From Brachypodium distachyon (Eukaryota > Streptophyta > Magnoliopsida > Poales > Poaceae), in assembly GCF_000005505.3 (NCBI RefSeq), contig NC_016135.3, positions 8,960,613-9,024,612 on the forward strand: a stretch of 64,000 nucleotides of DNA. The letters run 5' to 3'. Shown piece by piece: positions 56,981 through 64,000 of this stretch (position 1 is the stretch's first letter; each line of letters starts with the position of its first letter). The translations under genes and the position numbers were made by a program. The notes beneath the pieces were generated by a model that made no database searches, was not told the DNA's origin, and saw nothing but the letters and a program-made list of their open reading frames with translations.

Positions 56981-59330
56981 TGTAACATCCCAAAATTTCA
57001 AACCTTTACATGTGCATTGCATCCATGAGCATCATGCCACGATTGCATATTTGAATTCAAATTTGAATCTGAAAAGCCTTTAAAAGACTTTGTTTCAATT
57101 TAAACCCTAGGGTTTACACCCATTTGAACTTTGGATCTTCAAACCAATAGGATTTATTTATAAAAAGGGGTTTATTGTATATATAAGCTATCCCGTAATT
57201 TTTGGATAATTTTTTGGAGTTGAAAAACTATTTTATTTAAATAGTTATATAGCCCTAAAGGCATTTATAGGGCAAATGTATCTTTATATATTTTATTTTG
57301 AGGGGAAATCACTCCCAAAAGTTGAATCATGGTAAAACATGATTTTACAAATTTTCTGGAATTTATTTGGACCAATTTGGAGTTCAAAATTAAAAGATAT
57401 CAAAGAAATAAGAAAAACAGAAAAAGAAAAGGCTAAAAGAAAAAAAAAGAGAGAAAACCGGACCGGCCCGGCCAAAATGGGCCGAACCGGCCCCGTTCCG
57501 CGCGCCCGAGCCGAACCGACCGGCCCGGTCCACGCGCGCGCCCGCACCGCGCCGCTGACAGGCGGGGTCGTCTTCCTCATTAGGAAAGCCCCGCCTGCCT
57601 TTTTCGCCGCCCCGCTCCGTCTCCACCGCAATCTCCTCTTCCGTCCTTCCTTCGGAGCCCCGAGCGCGTCCATTTAAACCCCGCGACCTCCTCTCTTCTT
57701 CCCCCTTGCTTCCCCAGTCAATTACGTGCCCACGCCAAAGAAATTCTTCGCCGGAGTTCGCCCGCGCCGCCGCCTCTTTCTCTCTTGCCGACGAAGTTCC
57801 GGTGAGCCATTCTCGAAGCCGTCTCCCTCTTTCTTCTTCTCTCTCCCTCGCGGTCAAGCTGACGCGCCCTGTTTCTTGTTTCGTGCATAGTAGTGCCACC
57901 CCCGTCGCGCCCGAAGCTCGCCGGCGTCCGCCGCTCGCGACGCCGTCTCCGCGCCGTCCCAGGCACCTCCTCCGACCGGCCAGCCCGCCGCCGACCGCGT
58001 CCCTGTGCTCGCCGTGCCGCGCCGCTCCTCCCTGCGCCTCCCCGTCATGCCTGCCTCACCGGAGACCCCGCGCCATCGCCGCCCGTGCCGCGCCGCCGCC
58101 GGAGCCGCTCGCCGGAACCCTAGGTGAGCCCGACCTCCCCTCGTCCGTCCGATCTTTGATCAACGGCTCAGATTAGATCGGGTTAATTCCCTTAAGTGAA
58201 CCGGTACCGTGGAATGAGAACATGACACGTGGCGTTTTAAATAAAAACGAAAAATCTAATTTTAATTCCCGGAATAATTAGAAAAGGCACTTTTGCAGAA
58301 AAGCCCCTGTAACTTCAAATGATCATATCTTTTAATCTGTTTGGCAAAATTTAATGATCCACACCTTTTTGGAATCCTTAGGAAATGTAGAATTTCAAAT
58401 TTGAATTTTTGAATCACATTCAAATTACAGAATAGGGTTTAATACCGATTAAATCATAACTAATTATTTAGAAGTCCTTTTTAAATGAAACCAGTGCCCA
58501 AAAATTTGTTTTATTGTCCTCTGTCCAATGGGACAGAGAAATAAATATTTTGAATTAAATATTTGGCTGATGCCAATAAAACCTCATTTTTAGGGTTTAA
58601 ACCCTAGCCTTTGCAATTTGTTTAAAACCCTAATTACATGTGCTTAATTATTAATGCCTTGGACCAGTAGATCACCCGAATAAAAATCATCCACTCATGT
58701 CACATGGTTTGATTGCATCATGGCATACATTTATTCTTTTGTTGTATGGTGTGTTTATGTATGCATTGTTTGTATTGTTTAGTTTTCTCGAAGAGCGAAC
58801 CGTGCGATTGTGAAGAGTGCTTGAATACCAACTGCTATCAAGGCAAGTTCACATTGATCATTTACCTATTATTTTATTATGCACTAGATTTTATTAGTTG
58901 CATTGTTAGGATTATTATTGTATGTATGCTATGCTATGATTCTCCTAGTAGTATAAGATACCTTTGCCATGACCTCACCAACAATGGCCATCGTAGTAGT
59001 AAAATGCTATGCTATGATAATATACGAGGGTGGTATTATTATAATGTGATATTATTGAATTACAATATGGTTTTCCTAGTATATGGCAAAACAAGTAATT
59101 CAATGAACCGTCCTGGGTGGGCTGCTTTGAGGAAGTGGAGATGTATGCGACGTCAGGTCCATTTCTATGGGTCCATTTCTATGAGTCGTCTCGCCATTTC
59201 TATGGGAGCGCCTGTGTTGCAACCGAGGAATGCCACCCGGGGTAACCAGAGACTGGACTAGTTTCCTGTTTAGTAGCTTCCAGTACAACCACATGGTATT
59301 GTGGGCTCTGTCAGGATGGATGTAAGAAAT
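56981..59330 (+). mobile_element. Truncated chromovirus LTR E (plus)
   Basis: Begins TGTAACATCCC and follows the C LTR through the AT-rich start, GC-rich centre (57450-58140) and the GTTTAGTAGCTTCCAGTACA word at about 59270. It then breaks at about 59320-59330 into gag-protease code of J. About 1 kb of the LTR end is missing, so no right boundary or target duplication exists. Confidence 0.85.
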
Positions 59331-60628
59331 ATGGTCTTAGAGGGTAATTTGCCTCTTTCTAGCAATATTCTTGAAATGAATGAATGTGATGCTCCAGTGT
59401 CAAATAGAACTAGTACTTCAAAAGCATTAACGTGGAAGGTGCCAAGTATGATACCTGGTTCCTCGGTGATCTCCTCCACGTCCACGTGATTCACGTGGCC
59501 CTTCTGGAATGGGTTGGGCTTGTTCCCAGTGCCATCCTGGTTCTCCGGGCAGGTGGTGGCATGGTGTCCCAACTTGTGACAGTTGAAGCATTCCACCTTG
59601 CTCATGTCCCTATTGGCATTGTGGTTCTGACCATTGTTGTTCTGGCCATTGCCGTTGCTCCTGCCATTCCTTTTGCCATTGATGGGCCTTGGTCGAGCGA
59701 ACTGATGCTGCTGATGGTGCCGGTTCACATTGCCACCCTGGTGGTGGTGTCCTTGGTTTCCCTGGCGGTGGTTGTGACCATTACCTCCACTGCGGTGGTT
59801 GCTCTGGTTCCCGTTCCTGCTCAATGAGGAACTGCCACTTCCGTCATAGGAGGTGCGCTGCTTCTGGTGCGGGCCAGTGTGAAAACCTCCTTGCTGAAGT
59901 CTCTTCTTGCGGCTCTCCATCTGAGTGAGCTTACTCTCCAAAATGATGGCCTTGTCAATCAAGGACTGGTAAGTGGGGGTGTAAGCTACAGCGAGTTGAA
60001 CCGACAGCTCATTGTTCAAACCATCCAAGAACTTCTCCTTGCGCTTGGCGTCGGTGTTCACATCGTCCGGCGCGTAGCGGGATAGCTGGTTGAAAACTTC
60101 TATATACTCTGACACAGAGCGGCTTCCCTGTCGCAGTCTGTGAAATTCCTTCTTCTACAGGCTGAGCACTCCCGCAGAGATGTGGGCGGTGCGGAAGGCT
60201 TCCTGGAACATGTCCCAGGTGACATCCTCGATGGGGGTGGTGATCTAAAAGTTCTCCCACCAAGATGTTGCGGGTCCTTCTAGCAAATGAGTTGCAAACC
60301 TCACTTTTTCTTCGTCAGTGTAGTTGATGGTGACCAAATTCTTGTTGACTGAACGAAGCCAATCGTCAGCCATAATGGGCTCAGTGGAGCTGGAAAAGGT
60401 AGGCGGGCGCAAACGCAGAAATCTGGTCAGCATATCCACTTGAGGTGGGTGGTGCTGCTGGTTGTTGTGGTTCTGCTGATTGTTGTTGTTGTTGGCCATT
60501 TGCTGTGTAATCAGCTAAAAGAACTGGGTCTGGGCGGCCAATAACTGCTGCATGGTGGCAGCATTTCCCTCCGCGTCGGCATTGTTAGCCTCGGCGTTGT
60601 TGGTGGGGTTCTGGCGTCTCGGAGGCAT
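59331..60628 (-). pseudogene. Element J gag and protease start
   Basis: One uninterrupted reading frame from MPPRRQNPTNN (60626-60628) for about 432 codons, broken only by three TAG codons at 60515-60517, 60245-60247 and 60155-60157, with no frameshift. Gag core: LRPPTFSSSTEPIMADDWLR, EKVRFATHLLEGPATSWWEN, FHRLRQGSRSVSEYIEVFNQ. Then an Asn/His/Gly-rich linker and knuckle CFNCHKLGHHATTC (C-x2-C-x4-H-x4-C). Protease begins with the active site LFDTGASHSFIS and is cut by LTR E at about 59331. Same family as C by the shared start and knuckle. Confidence 0.9.
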
Positions 60629-60925
60629 CTGTTTAGGGTAGCATAGATGAGGAATAATAGACAAAATAGATCTAAGGATGTCGAAACCCCCAAAACAAGA
60701 TATAACTCAAGCATATATCAATCATACACTCAATCAATCATAAAAGGTTTTGCAAATTGTAGCAAAAACAGACTGGTTCATGATGGGGTACTGCACATAA
60801 AGAGTACGAAAAATGCAATCGATCTACATTGCCATACACATAGGTTGTATGGTCAATGTCTAACTCGCAATACTGATAACGAAAGGAAAAGATAAAGTCT
60901 GGCAGGCATTAACAAGTCTAAGGGA
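60629..60925 (-). other. J spacer between pre-gag frame and gag
   Basis: AT-rich and gene-free. Words such as ATACAACCTATGTGTATGGC on the minus strand match the same spacer in C (44915-44945) and D (41010-41050), where the inverted pair CCATACA/TGTATGG could form a small hairpin. Confidence 0.5.
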
Positions 60926-61296
60926 GTGTGGCAGATGGTGCGGTCCCGTTCGCCTTCCTCTTGGAGCGGGTGTTGGTGGCGGGGGTGTCCATCTCGTGGA
61001 CCTCCTAAGGCTCCTCCTCCTCAGTCGGTTCCTCCTCCTGAGGTACCACCTCCTGATCCTGTGGTGGAGGTGGGGCCTGGTCTGGTGCCGGTGCGGCAGT
61101 GGGGACTGGCTGCGGCGGCTTCGGCTTCCATGAAAGCCTTAAACCGCTCGCTGTAGTAGCAGGCCTGCTCTCTCGGATCTGTGCGTTCGGCTGGGGTGGT
61201 GGCCTCGAGGAACGTCTTGAACTTCTCACGGTAGAAACGAGCTTGGTCCCTCTCATACAGCAACTGATTGATGACTCCTTCCATATTGATGGCAGT
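60926..61296 (-). pseudogene. Pre-gag frame of J, C-terminal part
   Basis: Homologous to 44189-44856: NMEGVINQLLYERDQARF, REKFKTFLEATTPAERTD, then Ala/Pro-rich and acidic residues with PPPPQDQEVVPQEEE. It keeps CAG where C has TAG. Its 5' half is beyond LTR F, which is inserted directly before the NMEGV block. A frameshift lies in the middle (near 61120). Function unknown. Confidence 0.65.
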
Positions 61297-64000
61297 TGTA
61301 ACATCCCAATTTTCAAAACTCTTCATATGCATTGCATATCATAAGCATCATGTCACTCTTGCATTTAATCACTTTCAAAACCCTAAAATTTGCCCAGAAA
61401 ACTCTTTTGCAAAGATGCCTTTATTTGATTTTGGACCTTGATCTTGCTTTTGAGTATTTGCATTGTAACCCATGAGGGTATTGCGATAAAAAGGGATTTG
61501 GTGCATATATAATAGAGCTATCTCATATTTTGGCGTTTGAAAGTATTTTGGAAAAAATATTTGTTTCGATAGCCTAAGGGCCCTAAAAGCCATTTTATAG
61601 GCAACTGTATTTTTAAATATTTTATTTTGAGAAAATTCTTGTTCCAAAAGTTAGATCATATGAAAATATGATTTTACAAATTTTGTTGCATTTTATTTGG
61701 AGTAATTTGGAGCTTCAAATCAATTTTGAGGTTCAAAACAGAAAATAGACAAAAGAAAAGGAAAAACCGTAGAAAACCGGTCAAACCGGACCGGACCGGA
61801 CCGAACCGGACCCCCCCGCCCGAACCGCCCGGTTTCTCTCACTGACCGGTGGGACCTGCACGTCATCTTCTTCCCCAATTGCCTCCGGATTCCATGCCAC
61901 GCACGACTCTGAGTCGCTCACGTTTCTGTTCCTATTTCTTCGCGCACGAACCTCAAAATCTGAAACCCCGCGCGTCATATCGAAGCCGTCGAACTCCTCT
62001 ACCACTTCTCTCAAACCCCACGATCAATTTCGCACCGGTTAGATATTAATTGCTCGCCGGAGTTCGTTGCTGCCACCGCCGTTCTTCGCGTTTCTCCGCC
62101 GTTCCGGTGAGGTTCTCCCCGCGCCAACCCCCTAGCCTCTCTCCTATCCCCGTCCCGAACACCGTGACGCACTCGCTTTTGAGTTTGGCCGCCGCCGCCG
62201 CGCCCCGCCCCGTGCCGGCCATCTTCTCCGGCGCCGGCCGCCGCCCGCGCGCTCCGTGTCCGCGCCGGGCCCGCTTGCTGCGCCGCCTGAGCGCCGCCCC
62301 GCCGTCCGCCGTCGCCTGCCGCGCCCGCCGCCGCACCCGCTTGCCGCGCCGCGCCGCGCCCCGCGCAGCCCGCCGCCGCACCGCCCTGTGCCGCCGCCGG
62401 CCAGAACCCTAGGATCCGGCCACTCATGTTCTGCCATGTGGCGAGGCCTTTTTATTTTATTTTAATTCGGCCGAATTAGATAATGCGATTTTGCAGAAAA
62501 GCCCCTGTGACTTCAAAGCCTCATATCTTTGAAACCGTTTGTCCACAAATTTTGATCCACATCTTTTTGGAATCGTCACAACTTGTAGAATATTTTGGCA
62601 CTGTCTAATTTCAGTTTTGAACAACTTAGTCAGAAGCAATTTACAGATTGGTTGAATAGGGTTTAAATTTCAAATGAATTGTTTCAAAATAGTTTTGAGC
62701 ATGTTAACCTGCTGTAAAATTATTTAAACTTGTTCTCTGTCCATTAGGACCGGAAAAGAAATTATTTTGTGAATAATAATGGCATACAAGTTTAAATCTC
62801 GCTCTATGTTGCAAAAACCACACAAACTTTTGATTTAAACCCCATCCTTGTTCATGCATATTAATTTCCACTTTGTTGTAGCATAATCTGTTCAAATCAT
62901 GTGAAAAACTTTTCAAAACAGAAACAAAACTTTTTACCTTGGAGGTAACCTTCGTGTGCATCATCATGGCATGGTTTTTGTATGGAATGTTGTGTTTATT
63001 GTGTGTGTTTCTTTTATTTTAGATTATGTGGAGTGTTTTCCTTGTTGTTGCAAAGAGCGTGAGAACTATCACAACCTTGGACAAGGCAAGTTCACTTTGA
63101 TCATATCCCATTATTATTGTTGTTTTAAAATACTTACGCATTAGTGTTGTTGGTAGAGATGCATTGATAGGACTATTACTCGTACCTCTATGCTAGCTAT
63201 AAATCGCAGGTAGTATAGTTTACCCTCGCCATTACCTTGCCACCAAATTGCCATCGATTTTAGTTGAATGCTAGGCTATGGTAGTATCGTGGGGGAAATA
63301 ACTACATTATGATATTGTTATGCCTTTGGCTATATGAAATGTTTTTGTTAGATGTAAGGGCAAAACAAGTAATTCAATGAACCATCCTGAGTGGGCTGCT
63401 TTGAGGATTTTGAGGATTAGCGGCGTTAGGTCCATTTCTATGGGTCCCTCTGAGTCGAGTTCCTGTGGATTCAGGAATGGATCGTCCATGGACGTCTCTC
63501 CTGTGGATTCGGGGAGCGCCTACGTTGCAAATGTGGAATGCCACCTTCGGTAACCGAGACTGGACTAGTTTCCTATTTAGAAGCTTCCAGTACAACCACA
63601 ATGCTATATGGGCTCTGGCGAGACAAGAGTAAGTTGTATGAACCTAGACCCGATAAATTGTACTGAGGTAGAATGTGTAGGGGGAGCGTGATTCTCTCGT
63701 GGTTTAGGGAATTACCTCTGAAAATCTCGTAATCGATGCCGTTGCTACTCTACCCTGAGGACAGCAAGGGATTAACACGTCGGTTTCTTGTGGGGAATGT
63801 GTACCTCGGCAACGGACAATTTGAGCAACTAGATGTGGAGCTGTAAGGAAAGTCTCACTCATTCCAATTTCTTAAATAAAATGAATGGTTTGAACAGGGT
63901 AGGGGCACTTGATGAATCCACTTCAATGTGCTCTAGGTTAATAGGAGCATGGGTGTGTCTACCCCGTGTCCAATAGTTAACATTATTATAACATTCCTTT
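61297..64000 (+). mobile_element. Chromovirus LTR F, runs off the window
   Basis: Begins TGTAACATCCC at 61297 after flank GGCAGT and matches the C LTR along its length, including the CTTCCAGTACAACCACA word near 63584 and the GGGATTAACACGTCG word near 63770. The GC-rich part at 62040-62420 is strongly Arg/Ala/Pro in all frames and not judged coding. The right end and target duplication lie outside. Confidence 0.85.

Overview
This is plant nuclear DNA, almost certainly from a large-genome grass (Poaceae), and it consists of nested and broken LTR retrotransposons. Two long-element groups dominate. The first is Tat-type Ty3/gypsy elements, shown by a second archaeal-type RNase H between RT and integrase and by a gene in antisense between pol and the 3' LTR. 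The second is chromodomain (Tekay/Del-like) Ty3/gypsy elements with LTRs over 3 kb that begin TGTAACATCCC. I see no intact host gene, tRNA, rRNA or CRISPR array. The only host-like piece is a broken open frame of unknown function near 20 kb.

Layout. 1-5315: the 3' end of Tat element G (plus strand), with a non-coding internal tail and tandem repeats, a broken antisense Transposase_28-like gene on the minus strand, and an 862-bp LTR. 5316-9129: a 3.8-kb solo LTR (S, plus). 9130-19664: the 5' part of Tat element A on the minus strand, reading from LTR and primer site through a small upstream frame, gag, protease, RT, RNase H and integrase. 19665-20430: the gene fragment and a scarred junction. 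20431-33519: A', a second copy of the same family on the plus strand, with its integrase interrupted by the same solo LTR at the same base and flanked by the 5-bp duplication GAGAA. Integrase then resumes, followed by a minisatellite, a spliced antisense gene of plant-mobile-domain type, hairpin repeats and a 3.15-kb LTR. A and A' therefore share inverted arms of about 4.8 kb around a 10-kb spacer.

33520-39797: the 3' half of a third Tat element (G', minus strand), with the end of its antisense gene on the plus strand and a decayed pol on the minus strand. 39798-56301: a nest. Element D (minus: 5' LTR, tRNA-Met primer site, pre-gag frame) is split by element C, a 10.7-kb chromovirus at 41110-51807 with a perfect AAACA target duplication. 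C's 5' LTR end has been replaced by a piece of G-type LTR. 56302-64000: a gag fragment, a hAT-like MITE, a truncated LTR (E), a gag-protease block (J, minus) and the start of another LTR (F) that leaves the window.

None of the elements looks autonomous now. Most premature stops in the retroelement frames are TAG, many at positions where CAG is expected, which fits loss of methylated cytosines in CHG context. The nesting gives a relative order: S entered an A-type element before the A/A' arms existed; G's LTR abuts S; A' abuts the interior of the G' antisense gene; C entered D; D entered a gag fragment; E entered the edge of the MITE; F entered J.
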